From: Romanomermis culicivorax
Taxonomy: Eukaryota > Nematoda > Enoplea > Mermithida > Mermithidae
Assembly (NCBI GenBank): GCA_963922205.1
Contig: CAWUHX010000072.1
Span: 248,001-312,000, forward strand
Direction: 5' to 3'
Length of the DNA stretch: 64,000 nt
Below, piece by piece: positions 32,121 through 44,704 of the stretch; the stretch's first letter is position 1; each line of letters starts with the position of its first letter. The notes under the pieces are model-generated. The model had not been told where the DNA came from. It saw nothing but the letters and a program-made list of their open reading frames with translations, and did no database searches. Both the position numbers and the translations under genes were made by a program.

Positions 32121-32580
32121 TAGGTGTGATTTACCACGTATTATATTAAACATCATAGAAAGGGCAAAGTGCAATCTACGAGTCTCAAGTTTTTGTAATT
32201 TGAACTCATTGCGAGTCTTTGATCCTACGATAACCCAGATCTGAAGCCCATTACTCTTTTAGTGAATTTTCTCTGTATATCTTCCAAATATTGGATGTCA
32301 GCAGCAAAATGAGGGTTCTCCATATTGTTGTACAATATTCCAAAATTGGGCGGACATATGTAACAAAAGCTCTAGTAAGGTTTCTTTTATTTCTAGAAAA
32401 GAAAGACTTCAAAATCAGTGAAGAACGGAAGTAAGCCCTCTTCGCCATGTAACGATAATGTTCCCTGATTGTAAGATCGGGAGTAATCATTATATATAAG
32501 TCCTTAACGTAGTTGTCACAGACAGGCACTATAATCAATAAATATTTCATGCAGACGTCAGTTACGCGTGATGTTATAAA
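32121..32580 (-). pseudogene. LINE reverse transcriptase fragment, upstream part
   Basis: Minus strand. KDLYIMITPDLTIREHYRYM, then AFVTYVRPILEYCTTIWR, then in other frames YLEDIQRKFTKRV and KLQKLETRRLHF, ending NIIRGKSHL at the M element 3 boundary. These are the post-catalytic RT landmarks of CR1/jockey-type LINEs. At least two frameshifts are needed to join them, and everything upstream is missing (5' truncation at about 32580). Confidence 0.85.
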
Positions 32581-33225
32581 TTTGCATTGATGATAATGTT
32601 TGTAAGGATAGTAAATAATTATTTGTAGAGAACATTTTACTGCACAAATTGACGCGCAATTATTTAGTTAAAGTCGAATAAAACGGCTCTACTTCATTTG
32701 AAGATCTCACATGACTTATAATAGTTTTGTTTGTGCTTCATTTCTCTGTACATTTAGTTGATAAAAAAGTTACCATGCTCCTCGATCACAATATGTTTTT
32801 AGTCCGTTTTTCTTGGAATGCTGCCACTAATTTGGTAGATTTTGTAAAGTGTGAATGTTTTTGGCTAGATTTTCTGCAGACACGGAGCAGTGTTTGGTAA
32901 CGTTTAATGCATAAAATTTCAATCTCACAACAAACCTGTGTTCAACGTAGCTTTTACACGTAGAATTCAGAATCCTCAGCATGAAACCAGCTCGAATACG
33001 TCGTGATGACTTTAATTCATTTCATGTCATTCTGTTTCTACTGTTTCCTTTTATTAATTTTCAATGCATCTTTTGTTTCGTTTTTCTTTTCACTCTCATT
33101 ATAGTTTGAGTTATAGAGGCGAGATTCCATTCAGTATTTTCAAGACTGTTTTATACCTGTAACTGTTTAGCCTTACTCATATGTTCTTAGCAGCTTCACT
33201 CACTTAACTTTTTATTTTTTTGTAG
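32581..33225. other. Unclassified spacer
   Basis: No repeat family or open frame that I can name. It ends in a pyrimidine-rich TTTTTATTTTTTTGTAG tract that reads like a splice acceptor. Confidence 0.4.
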
Positions 33226-33298
33226 GGTAAACATTGCAAAATATGCCCCGATTTAGAAACAAATATGCACACCGACTTGCATTGGCGTGCATTAAAAA
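33226..33298 (+). CDS. Candidate orphan exon with C-x2-C..H..H pattern
   Basis: Between an acceptor-like TTTTTTTGTAG and a donor-like A/GTGAGA, the only open frame of these 73 bases reads GKHCKICPDLETNMHTDLHW and on to ALK. The spacing C-x2-C, then H-x3-H, could be a small zinc finger. It does not join in frame to the next candidate exon (34087-34160), so the two may be from different genes or an exon is missing. Low confidence without transcripts. Confidence 0.25.
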
Positions 33299-33309
33299 GT
33301 GAGAAACTA

Positions 33310-33552
33310 TTCCATTTTTTATAAATTGCTTGTAAATCGAAAAATGACGGAAATAAGTACAAGTGTCAAACTTGCTTACACAACGTTTTTACTGTATGAT
33401 CTTTAATAAAAAAAATTGTGAATGTCAGTTTTGTAGGCTCACAAATTTTCAGTCCTATGCGACATATGGCTTAGCAGGAAATGGAAAAAAATTAAATAGT
33501 ACTTACTTTCTATTATTCTTGAATTTACAAGCATTTCAACAAAAACAGACTA
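33310..33552. mobile_element. M MITE 4, diverged
   Basis: The right end GCATTTCAACAAAAACAGACTA is typical. The left end is mutated (ACTATTCCATTTTTTATAAATTGC). TA follows the right end. A weaker relative spans about 33710-34020. Confidence 0.6.
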
Positions 33553-34086
33553 TAGATAATGCAACAGAAGGAAAAGGCATCCAGAGAGATTCCTTAGCCA
33601 CCTGGAATAACCGAAAAATGCAATTCTTAGCAAATATAATCAAAACATGGAATTAACGTTCCATTTTCGTAATTTTCTGCATGACCTCATCCACAGTAGT
33701 CTACTCGACTTCAATCTGTTCTTTCTGAAATGCTTGTAAATAATAACAGTAGAAAGCAAGTATAATTTTATTTTTCACACTTTTTCTCCAAAATTGTATG
33801 TTAAGACTTCTGAGTTTACTCTTCAGAATTCAGTAATTTTTTGGAAGGAAATCTACTCTAAAATTTTGGTGAAAAAAGATTTTGATGACTGTGCAAATTA
33901 TTGTTATTGTTGTGGTCATAACAGTTTGTGTAAAAAATTTTACATTTAAAGTCTTGGTGCAAATGATTTTACGTATTTTCATCGTTTTCTAATCTACAAA
34001 CATTTCCTAAGAATAACAGAATACATATTACTGAATACTTGATTTGAGTTTGGGGTTTTATTTATAATTTCTACCACAAAATGCAG

Positions 34087-34160
34087 AGAATCGAAAGGGC
34101 AATCGCGCCTGCCGTCTGCATTTGTGAGTGATGGAGACGATGCGAACATAAATGAAACTG
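34087..34160 (+). CDS. Candidate orphan exon
   Basis: An acceptor-like CCACAAAATGCAG and a strong donor-like CTG/GTGAGTAAG bound 74 bases. One frame is open (ESKGQSRLPSAFVSDGDDAN and on to INET), polar and acidic with no domain I recognise. No neighbouring exon in a compatible phase was found. Confidence 0.25.
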
Positions 34161-35813
34161 GTGAGTAAGATACTTAATAATAATGCAAGTAGTAAGGCCT
34201 GACCATATAGGTTATGGTTAAGCACATCCCTATCTTTTGTGTATAACCTATAATTTGTCATTTTTGGTTGATTTATAGGTCATATGGTAAGCATATATGG
34301 TGGATTTTTTCGTCGATTTATAGCTTACATGGTAATGGTAGATTTTTTCGTCGATTTATAGGTTATATGGTAAAGCATACAGGGTTGGTAGTTACCGTAA
34401 TAGTAGAATTATGGTAATTTTTGGATTATAGTAATAGTAGAGTTAGGGTAATAGTCATGTTGCTGTAGGTGGAAAAGGAAAATTGATGTCAACCGAAAAA
34501 TGGAAAAGGAAAAGTAAACAAATCGAAAAGAAATAAAAACAAATAAGAAAGCATGTATAAAAAACGACTTCCTCTATGGGCGGAGGAACTCTTTCTGAAA
34601 TTTGACAAAAGGGCGCCACGTGCAGGCGTTAATATGTTCGGAGGTCCCATTCCTGAATGATCATTCCAGTCAGTAAATGTCAGATTGGTCAGTAATGGTC
34701 TGTTCTATGCATAAAATCTCCAAGAAGTCTATACGCGATGAAACATTATTCCTACCGGTGCATGTGTATAAAGTTGATTACTTGGCAAAAATGACCAAAA
34801 AGCTCCTTTATAGAAAAAATGACCAGAATGAGCAGGGCATAGAAAACATGTAGAAAATTCTGAGAGTTCAAAAATCTTTACGTAACAAAAGGAAAACTTT
34901 TGAATTAATGTATCATTTTTGTTTTATTGCAAAAAAAACATTTAGTCCAACTACAAAAAATAAAAAAAGGAAAAATAAAGTAGGCAAAACTGGAAAAAAA
35001 CAAAAAGAAAGCATGTATAGAGAATGACTTTCTCCACCTACGGAGGAAGTCTCCCAAAAAACGTGTCCTCGGGCTCCAAAATGAGAGGTGTGCTGTCTAC
35101 AGGTTAACAGAATAGCTAATCCGAAGCCCTGCATGTCTGAATGTTCATGCAAATTAGAAAAGTCTTTTATGTCAGAATGCTCAATTCTACAATTAAAACC
35201 TCTAAAGGTCTATATGCAATGAAACATTATTCCTACGGGTTCATACTTATAAGGTCATGAAAAAAATCAACAAAAAGATCTCTTATGAAAAATGACCAGG
35301 AAAAGCTTGATATAAAAACTCTGAATTCCATCTATTGAATTCCCCACGGTCGAAAACTCCTTCCACCAAAAAATCACGAAAATACATTTGTTTACACCCG
35401 GGATGATTTTTTGTGTAAAGTGACCGCATCCATTGAATTTCCTGCCATCGAAAACTCATTCCACCAAAAAATCACAAAAATACGTGAAGAAAAAATATTG
35501 CGATTTAAAAAATGTTACTTTTGGAATCTGATAATCAAGTAAAGTAACCTTTATCTTATGGATATCGTTACTCTACTTTCAATATACTTATGTACACAGA
35601 CGATACGAGTGTGTCAATTTTGTAATCTGTCGGCAGGTCTCAAGGTTTGTCATTTGAAAGTCACAGTTTATATACACGCACATGTTCATCTGCAAAACAC
35701 AGACTGTATAGTCACAGCTTTTATTATCAGTTTACAGTGGCATAACTTGATAAAATTTTTCTTTTCTGATGCGGAATTTTGTTCTGCATTCAGATAAACT
35801 ATTCTCGAACCTT
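34161..35813. repeat. Degenerate tandem repeats, no gene
   Basis: From 34265 to 34390, GATTTATAGCTTACATGG/GATTTATAGGTTATATGG phrases repeat at about 65 bp. From about 34490 to 35330 two related units of about 430 bp follow each other, each with GCATGTATA..AACGACTT/GAATGACTT, a GGCGGAGGAA/CGGAGGAAGT block, and GATGAAACATTATTCCTAC/CAATGAAACATTATTCCTAC. Nothing coding is apparent. Confidence 0.5.
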
Positions 35814-36353
35814 AAGGGTCATTTATACTTGCCTTTCTCGGCGGAACGGAACGGAACCGAAGCAGTTTTTCCGCGCGTTGAGAGAGTATAGCAGTTTTCA
35901 TCGCGGGAAGGATGATGAAAAGTATAAATGAAGTCGACCGAACCGAAGCATTTCGATTACGGCGTGCAAAAAAATTTCGTTTGGACGCCCCGTCTGTACG
36001 CGTACTCCGACCTGAAAATTCATTTTTTATTTTCGATATTTGAGCGAATTTCGCATGTTTTTTGATGCCTTAAATTTTTTTTTTTTGGCAAATTTAACGA
36101 GCCGGAACTACTTTTCTTGCTCTCGTACGCAATTTTCCGTCGCAATCAGGGTTTTTTCCCGCCTATCTTTCCCCAAATGCGGGAAGGGGCCGAAATTTGC
36201 TTCCCTATTTTTCCCCAAGTCGTTTTTTCGCTTATAAATGCTCAAGTACGCTTTATTCAAGTGTTTGTGAGCTTTTTCGAACATTCTCATATGTTAGAGG
36301 TGTTAATTCATTCAAATCGAAGAAAAATATTGAAAGTTTCGAGTTTAATGTCG

Positions 36354-36530
36354 TATTACCTGTAATTTGGCGAGGAATGGGGGGTGACCTCCCCCTCGAC
36401 TTGGCCAACCCTTTTCTTAACCCCCAGACTCAGAAAAATTGGAGAAAATTTGGAAAAAACTGCCTTTTTTGGGAAGGTTTTTGAGTTTTTTCGACCCCCT
36501 CCAAATTTAGGGTTTACCCCGCCCCCAGGC
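36354..36530 (+). mobile_element. Z fragment
   Basis: ATTACCTGTAATTTGG through the shared middle (TTTTTTCGACCCCCT) to GGGTTTACCCCGCCCCC. It stops where Y-like text starts. Confidence 0.65.
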
Positions 36531-37145
36531 ACTCGTTTTCCCTCAAATGGAGTCTTTTGAGGAAAAAATTTCGATATGAGATAGAAGTTTTCGGCAAGAT
36601 TTTCATTGTCGAAAAAAATTTTGGGAGTTCAGAACCGAGAAGATCCATTTTGGCGAAAATTTTCCGGCGCCAAGCGCTGAATGCGTATGCTAGTCGTTGT
36701 TTCCTATCAGGTGCCGCTGAGCAAATCAACCTCCAACCATACCTATTAGAGGTCCGATCAGTTGGGGGGGGGGGGGTAAATCCGAAATTTTGGGGGAGGG
36801 GGTCGAAAAAAACGAAATTTTTCCCCTAAAGGACAAAAACATACACTTTTTTGCCCATTTTTTTTAATTTTTTCCGAATTGGGGGGGAGGGGTTGGGTAT
36901 ATGGTTGGCCAAGTTGGGGTGGAGGAGTTCCCCCCCCCCCAATTACAGGTATGCCTCCAACAGTTTCTATCAATTGAAATATCCCATTTGTAATTTTTAT
37001 TTGCAAAAAAGTAGCTATTTTTTGCCTTTTGGGGCGGAGTCGAAAAAACCCGAAAGTTTTGGAACCTCACCCCAAAATTTTAAGTCTGTAGCATAGATTC
37101 ATTTTCCAGCGTTTTAGAATATTAAAGTTCGAAAATTTTTCCGGC
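36531..37145 (+). mobile_element. Y-like fragment holding a Z MITE
   Basis: TTTGAGGAAAAAATTTCG, GGCGCCAAGCGC at about 36667 and TTCCTATCAGGTGCCG follow the Y family. Text resumes after the Z element at 36738-36953 with AGTTTCTATCAATTG and ends in the recurrent module (CATTTTCCAGCGTTTTAGAA, 37090-37145). Confidence 0.6.
36738..36953 (-). mobile_element. Z MITE, TSD CCTCCAAC
   Basis: 216 bp from CATACCTATTAGAGG to AATTACAGGTATG, with exact CCTCCAAC at 36730-36737 and 36954-36961. Both arms carry long G or C runs. Confidence 0.92.
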
Positions 37146-37167
37146 GGAATTAGAAGCGATTTACAAT

Positions 37168-37420
37168 CTTTTAGGTACATAGGGGGTAGGGGGGTAAACC
37201 AACATACCTGAGACCCGGGCTACCCCCTCTGGCCAAAAAAATCGTCAAAAACCCCCCTGAACCTTTTCGAAGACAGGTTTTTTGATGATTTTTGTGCATA
37301 TTTTGTATGAAAAACAGGCTTGCAGAACTTTTTTTTGTTTTTTTGCTCACCCACCCCCCTACCCCTCTGGAAAAAGTCCATGCGCCCTCCTACCTGGAAA
37401 ATTCTTGCTGTGCATGTCTG
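37168..37420. mobile_element. W MITE
   Basis: The left end is worn and the right end is CTGTGCATGTCTG. The flanks TTTACAAT (37160-37167) and TTTACACT (37421-37428) match in 7 of 8 bases. Confidence 0.75.
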
Positions 37421-37652
37421 TTTACACTCTGTTAGTCAGATTTAAATCTACAGATGTTGCAAAAACTCATTTTCCAGCATCCTGAAATTCGTTCTGGTGT
37501 TCCTGAACAAGAAATAAATAAACTTCGATATTCTTAATTTGAATCACAAAAAGGTTCATGGCAGTTCAATTCATGGGAAATCTATCATTAATATGCTTTA
37601 AATTGTTATTCAATACCAATGTCTTGTTCACTACCTCAATGTGACTTACCAG

Positions 37653-38042
37653 CATACATGCATGTGGAGGGGTTTGGGGAGGTTTTGACCCCCAGCAGAT
37701 TCTTGCTGACCCCAGCAGATTTGACGTCCCCAGCAATAATTGAGAAATTGATGAAGAAAAATGAGCAAGAGAGAAGATAAAGTCGTCATAAAAATGGAAA
37801 TGATGCTGTAGTTTAACAATTTTTCTAAACAAGGCATACTTGATCCCAAAGGAGTAACATTATAACCCTAAAAAGTGCATTCTAAGATAATTATTCTACA
37901 TATCTGACTAATATAGTTGTAAGAATATGCTGTTCGGACGTTAGAATACCTTTCTTTTCGTTATCATGAATGAAAAAAAATTTTGTGTTCCACCCCCTGT
38001 TCTGGCTGACGCCCAGCAGAATTTCTATGCTGTGCATGTATG
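37653..38042. mobile_element. W-related MITE, TSD CTTACCAG
   Basis: 390 bp between CATACATGCATGTGG and GCTGTGCATGTATG, with exact CTTACCAG at 37645-37652 and 38043-38050. The interior differs from W (CCCCAGCAGATT repeats), so it is a separate subfamily with similar ends. Confidence 0.9.
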
Positions 38043-38059
38043 CTTACCAGACTAGTATT

Positions 38060-39820
38060 TTCCTCATTTTTGCAATTAACTCACTCTGAAAACACCAGAA
38101 CGTTTGTGTTATAACCATTTTTTGGGACGTGGAAAATTTTTGGAATGTAATGAAAAAATTTTTGGGTACTACGCTTGCAGAAAAGATGCATTTTGATGCG
38201 TTTTAGCAGGTCTGAATCTCCAAATTTGAGGCACTTTGCGCCAGTTATAAGTTTAATAATCATATTATTTATTACCTAGCTCAGGCTCAGCTTTCAGCAT
38301 GTCTTCACTTAACATTTAATCTTTAACAGTTTTCATCGCTTAAAAATATTTCCTCATGTTTTAATTGGTTATCTTATCTTGAATATTTTATCTTTATATT
38401 TAATGAAGGTCTGCATTTTTCCATTGACACATTTTTTGAGAAAGATCAATGGTCAACTTTCTAAACTTTTCGAAGCAATTGTTTCCCTCTTAACATGAAT
38501 TGAATCCGAAAGCTTAATGAAAGTATTTTTGTGTTGTAGTGTGTTTCTGCTGATTTGAAAGATTTTCGAAAGTTTGTCGGTTTTTTGAAGAAGTGCGCAA
38601 GTCCAAAGTGGAGTGAGCTATGGGGACCATCGAAGGGCGTCTTACTGTAACTCAAATTCGGCACATGTGCATTGGGTTTGCTCTTTATTATTGTTGTGCT
38701 ATATCTTTTCTACTAGTACGCCTCCCCGTATGCCTTTCATACTGTTTTTCCAGCACGTGGGATTTTTCATGTTCTCTCGCCCACCCATTGGTTATATACA
38801 TAAGTGTTTGTTTTTGTGTTAGATAAAAGTAAGGAGAAAACTCTCCCCTCTTTTACATCACGTTTTAGGAAATGAAATTGAGAAACTGAGGTTTCTTAAT
38901 ATTTGGGATAAGCATTGTTGGGTTTAAGTACTTTAGTTAAGTAATTAATCAGGTAAGTGCCGGTGTTGGAAATATGTGCATCAAGGACCAATTCTTGAAC
39001 CCACTCCTGCCTGCCTTTATCTAAAATCCAGATAATATTTTAAAATACAACATTTGCTTTATGGTCAAATTATTGAAAGTTTACAAATAAATAACTGATT
39101 TAAAAATGTTTCAAATGATGAATTTCTAGAAATTAATATTTTTGGACAAAAATTTCGAATCTTATTCTTGGAATATGTAAGTGTTGGGAAAATTGATTTT
39201 CCAGTGCTGCAGAATGTCAAGACCCAAAAATTTTTCTGGCGCCGAGTGCAGGAAACATAACATGTTTTTTAGCCTTTCACTTCTCATCATAGTTGCCTAA
39301 ACAGTCGATTTCTTATCTAATTAAAAGTCATCATACTATTGGATAGTCTGCTAGAAAATTTGTTACACAACGCATAAAAAAATTTTTCATTTCTCCAAAA
39401 TTTTAATTTCTCTTCAATTTCAATGAGTTAATGTCTCTAAAAATATCAGAATGTTCTAAGAAGCTCAAAAACACTTGAAAGAAGGGTATATGAGCATTTT
39501 CAAGCAAAAAATGACTTGAGGAGAATGGGGAAAATTTAGACCCCTTTTTTCATTTGAGGAAAAGTCGGGCGAGAAAAAAAACAGTGTTGGGATGCTGGAA
39601 AATCGATTTTCCAGAAATTTACTTCAAGAACGCTAAGGAAGGAACAATTGTTCCAAAAAGTTTTGAAAGTTGACATTTTGATTTTTCTGAAAAATGTGCT
39701 GACACCCACGCCCTAGATGGGTAACAAATAATAATGATTATTAAAGTCCTAGAAATTGAGGAAAATTTTGAAATTTGGATCCCCTAAAATTCGCCAAAAT
39801 GCATCTGTTCCATATCCTTG
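38060..39820. other. Repeat remnants inside Q, no gene
   Basis: 38080-38350 is a decayed stretch related to 28140-28600 (ATTACCTAGCTCAGGC, TTTAGCATGTCT). Two worn copies of the 70-bp module lie at 39195-39255 and near 39600. Open frames are short. Confidence 0.5.
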
Positions 39821-40067
39821 CATTTCATGCACATAGAGGAGGTAGGGGAGTATACCCTCCTACCTGAGACCCAGGGCACCACCTGTCCCAAATAAACACT
39901 CCTCCCTGAACATTTTCCAATGTGGCTTTTTTGATTATTTTTATGCATATTATGTAGAAAAAACATGCTTGTGGAACTTTTTTTTGTTTCTTTGCTCACC
40001 CACCCCTTATCCCCCCTTGATGAAAAGTCGGAGGACACCAATGGAAAATTCTTGCAGTGTGTGTCTG
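39821..40067. mobile_element. W MITE, diverged
   Basis: TTCATGCACATAGAGGAGG through GTGCATATTATGTAG-like text to GCAGTGTGTGTCTG follows the W family. No clear TSD. Confidence 0.65.
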
Positions 40068-40415
40068 ATCCTAGCGCTAAAATTTCTTTACTCTTCCAAA
40101 TCTTTCCCCTCAAAAAGCAAGATTTGGGGAAAAACAATGGTCAGAATCGAGAAAAATCAGCCCGAAAATGAAATCTAATTTTTTTGCGAGGCGTCGATAT
40201 ATCCGTCTTAAATGAAATTTAAAGATGGGTGCAAGAAAAATTTTGGTATGCAAAAATCAATAAAATTGCCCAATTTTTGTTTGAGTTTCAATTTCCACTT
40301 TTGATCGGAAAGTATAAGTGCGATTTTGCGGAGAACAACCGATGGCAAGCTCCGACCAAACCGCACAGAAATTTTGGTTCCCTTCCGCCGAAAAAGGCAA
40401 GTATAAACAACCCTT

Positions 40416-43139
40416 CAGTTTCCAGTTGTTCTTAGAGATCCATCAATGACTGTGATTCTACCCATCCTTAACCCAAAGTTTTACTTGCGATTTTTCTGTG
40501 ATTTTACCCATGTTTAACCTGGAAATTTACCTGACTTTCTAGTTTTCGTATTACAGAAAGTAGGTACGTGGCGGGTTACCCAACCCATCATTTTTATATA
40601 TGTTTTTTGTGGTGAGCTTGTTTTTAGTCATAACGAACAGAGTATCCCAAAACTAAAATGTCCATATTTGAAACATTTCTTACGGTTCAAAGCAGTAGCT
40701 CTCATGATTATGCGCTACTTTCCCGATTATGTGACCCATCCGCTCATGCTCCTGTAACTGCAGCTGTCCGGAAATAATTATTATGTGTCACTGAGCAGGA
40801 ATAAAATTCACGCAAGGGAATTTTCTGACAGGGTTACTGTGAGCATAAAGGGTATTGGTTTGCTTAATAATCACTATTTAGAATTGGCCACTCGCCAGAG
40901 TGATCAACTCTCTGTGTTTTTTGATTGCAATTTCCAATACCATAAGACAAGCCATATTTCATATTTTAAAGATTTTCTTCTAAACAATATGTAATTTAAG
41001 ACTGAAAATTTGTAAAACTCGACAAATATTATTGAGTAAAAAATTCTTCAGCAAAGACTTAGTGCAAACAATTTTAAAGAGTGTTAATTTTTCGATTTAC
41101 AAGCATTCTATAACAACAGACTGTAGTGCATTTCAGTTGTTATAGCATAGATGGTGTTTGTTTATTAACTCAAAAACTGTAGGAGTCATTGTTTTCTGAG
41201 CCTAAGGAGAATTTTCTGGAAGATTATTCAAGCTTCAAATGTTTTCATCAAAAGCCACAACCCAGGGTAAAGGGTACTGATAAGAATCGGTAAGATACCA
41301 GTCACATACTAGATAAGGTACAGATAATGGTATAGACAAACCTTATGTATTATTTTATCAATGCTTATCATTTACTTTACCATTTCTTATGAATGCTTAT
41401 AAGTGACCTTACTTCTTGCAACTATGACCATATGCATTACCTTATTGGTACAGACGAGTACAGAAAGGGGACCTGGGTACCCTACATATTACCTTAGGCC
41501 CGCCTTGTCAGTACCAAATGACTTATGTGGTACGTTACCTATGCTTATCTCAACTTCATGTTGTACCATACTAATACCTTCCTACACTGTGTGTGTTACT
41601 ATACAAAGACAATGTGTTGCCCAAATTTATTCTTAATAACAAAAAATACATAATTTTCCATATAAATAACATGAATTAGTAAATGGCTAAAAAAGTTATC
41701 ACCTAGCTTCTACATCATCGGCCAACTGAAATATAAAATCAATCAAATAGTCACAAAATTACAGACATGAACACAATTTGACAATACCTCTATCTCATCA
41801 CAGAATATGTAATTGTCTTTTACGATTCTGAATTACATTCTGTATCAACATGGCTGCCTGAAAACAAAAATTTTGAATTCTATCAACACTTACTTCTAAA
41901 TAATGGTATATTTATTAACTTGATCATCACAATTTTCGTCAGTTCTAAGCATCAGACGCCTACCTGTAAACAATAAAAAATAACCTGATCTGATTAAAAA
42001 TGCACTCACCTAATAACAGAATACTAAAGGAGCAATATGGTCTTCTTTTCCTCACACACTTATTACCAGGCTGAGAAAATGTGCTGATGTTCCAGTCTCT
42101 TAACAATAAAAAATAAGTAAAACATCAGATAGAAAAATTTGATTTTAATAAATTTGATCCAAGCAACTGAATCAAACTTGAACTGAAAATATGCAATCAA
42201 TAAAATAACTGGACTGATAAACATCAACTAGCAAGAACTTTTGCAGTTGCACAGCCACCCCTGCTTTCTTTTTTCCTGTCTTCTCAGCAGTTTTTGAGGT
42301 GGATTCAAGTAATTTATGACCATACCTATGGACCAAAAACAGAGACTCTATTTTCGAGACTTATTACCAATTTGTTCCCAACTCTTCATCGGAAATGAAA
42401 ATGATGCAGACCTTGCTCTGAATTGGATATGATATCCGATTTCTCATGAGCTCATGATAAAATCTGAAATACAAACATAACGTGAATATAATAAACCTGA
42501 AAAACAAGAATCTGGAATTAACTTTCATCATAAAGACCTTCTGCACAAGTAATTCTGCTACTCAAAAAGTTCAGAAGAAATGTATCAACCAGAAAAATTC
42601 TGTACCAGCAAGGCATGTCATACAGCAACCCAGCATTTCAGAATAATTCTGGATCACAGAAAACCGAGCATTAGCTGTATGCGGAAATGGTCAAATTGAT
42701 TTTGTTTTTTGCTCAAAAATATCACATAATGATTTGTTAAGCTTTTTCAAGTTTAAACATTCTAATGCTCCTTCAGTCAGTAAATAATCCACGGAAAAAT
42801 GCTGAAAAACCAATATGTTAGTTTTAGGCCAAAATATATGTATCAAAATTAGTATTAATAAAAAGCACTGAGAAAACTTAATCAAAAATACCTAAATTGC
42901 TTAGGAATTCGACTAATGGATGACATTCGGAAAATTTTCAGGTCTTAACCAGGGCTTTTAGTGCCAAAACATAGTATCCAAACGAAATTTAGAATAGCAC
43001 ATTTTTTAGCATTTTTACTGATAGGGGGTTTGAAAAGACTCAAAAAAGTCAGAAAAATTTCGAAAATTTTCCTAAAAAGCCACTTTTTTTCTAATTTTTT
43101 CCAATTCTTCCTAGTTTAGGAGGTTGGATATAGGGTTGA
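40416..43139. other. Unclassified AT-rich region with CTTATG repeats
   Basis: No gene. The right half of an M-type MITE ends at about 41126 (CAAGCATTCTATAACAACAGACTGTAG). From 41270 to 41640 degenerate repeats of CTTATG..TTACCT and GTACAG occur; similar text is at 46600-46760 and 47150-47250. The rest looks unique. Confidence 0.5.
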
Positions 43140-43466
43140 CCAAGTTGGAGGTGGGGGTTTCAACATTTGTGTACAGGGTTTGACCAAGCTGGGGGGTCCC
43201 CCCCCCCATTTGTAGATATGCCCCAACCCAACTTGATCAAATCCTACACCCAAATTTCGGAACCCCTCCCCTTAACATGGTCAAACCCATTATCCACCTC
43301 CCTCCAAAGTGCGAAAAAGTTGAAAAAAGTGTTTTTTGCAAAAATTTCCAAATTGTTTTCGACTTTTTTGAGGTTTTTTGACCCTCTTCCGCAAAATTTA
43401 AGGAATGTTGGCACCCCCACCCAAAAATTTTGGGTTTACCCGCCAACTGGTCGAATCTCTTACAGG
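43140..43466. mobile_element. Composite of Z-like pieces
   Basis: GACCAAGTTGGAGG, a CCCCCCCATTTGTAGATATG end, and then a fuller Z-like body ending CTCTTACAGGTATA. At least two Z-type elements appear merged or nested here; exact boundaries are uncertain. Confidence 0.5.
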
Positions 43467-43654
43467 TATAATGAATAGAAATTCTAAACTTTCTGTTTAT
43501 TCAGTGGGATTTGGAACTGAAGTTGTTATTTTGGATGTTTGATTTAAATTGAAAGTTTACATTGTTTGCATAATTTTTCAATCAAAAATTTATGCAACTT
43601 TCGACTTCATGTTTTTCAAAAGCACTCTTTCTTCCACCGACTTTTGCCTAAAAA

Positions 43655-43806
43655 CATACCTGTAATTGAGGGGTGTTGGGGGGTCCCCTCAAGTAGGCGA
43701 GCCCCCCAGACTTGAAAAAATTGGCAAAAAGTGCCTTTTTTGGTAAAAATTTCGACATTTTTCGACCCCCTGTCCCCAACTGCTCGGAACTCCTCTAACA
43801 GGTATA
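43655..43806 (+). mobile_element. Z MITE, TSD CCTAAAAA
   Basis: 152 bp from CATACCTGTAATTGAGG to CTAACAGGTATA, with exact CCTAAAAA at 43647-43654 and 43807-43814. This is the shortest Z copy here. Confidence 0.88.
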
Positions 43807-44174
43807 CCTAAAAAGCATCGTTATTTTGACAAAATATGCACACAGACACATTACTTAGCCATTTTAGATCAATTTAACATAACTTTTCAAAAATATCAAA
43901 GAAAATTACGTCCTACCTCAATCATTTCGGTTCTCTGCGATGAATATTGAATTTTTTTAAAAGCTTTCTCTCGTTTTTCTTTTATAGACTTTTATAACCT
44001 AAGTTTCTGAGTTTTGGAGAGTAAACGAGAAGGTTAATGTGGAAAGAGCGACTTGTTCGGTGATGGCGTCTAGCGCTGAAAAATTTGTTGTGAATCTTGA
44101 GATACTATAACGTTGGAAAATCAATTTTTTTACTTTTATTTCTAAGACAGACAGTGAAGGCTAAATTTTCCAGC

Positions 44175-44357
44175 CATACCTGTAATTGGGGGGAGGGTTG
44201 GGGGGACCCCATAACTTGGCAACCTCCCCAGTTTGGAGAAAATCGGCAAAAAAGTGTATGTTTTTGGCTTTTTTGGGAAAAATTTCGACTTTTTTCGACC
44301 CCCTCCCTCAAAATTTCGGATTTACCGCCCCCCAACTGGTCGGACCTCTTACAGGCA
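44175..44357 (+). mobile_element. Z MITE
   Basis: CATACCTGTAATTGGGG to CTCTTACAGGCAGG. The last bases are mutated and no TSD is clear, but the body is a close match to the other Z elements. Confidence 0.8.
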
Positions 44358-44704
44358 GGGATTTTTTGCACAGGCCAGGTTGCAATGTGCAACTTGAGAA
44401 AAAATTTTGGTTGCAGTGCACAGATAGATTTTTGGTTGCTCACTCAACAATCGATAAATTTGCTTTAATTTTTTGGAAAAACCATCGCAAACTAGTTTTA
44501 TTGTATTTCATTCGATTTGCGTCGGTTTTAGACATTTAAAATCGAATTTTCTGAATTTTGAAGAGAAAATGAAAAGATCAATATAACTAGACTATGGTAA
44601 TGTGTTCGGCACGTAGCGCCGAAATTTTTTTCAGGATTTCAATATTCCAGAATGCTGGAAAATGAATCTTTTCACCTTTCATTTCCCAGACTGACGGTTT
44701 GGTT

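Larger units (their letters stand above)
35814..40415. mobile_element. Q element, old inverted-repeat element filled with insertions
   Basis: The left end AAGGGTCATTTATACTTGCC, continuing TTTCTCGGCGGAACGGAA, is mirrored at 40373-40415 (TTCCCTTCCGCCGAAAAAGG and CAAGTATAAACAACCCTT) over about 40 bp. Between them lie Z, Y and W pieces. No TSD is clear and no transposase is seen. Confidence 0.6.

Noticed and set aside
34913-35152. Possible membrane protein on the minus strand
   Set aside because: It lies in degenerate tandem repeats; the second unit does not preserve the frame.
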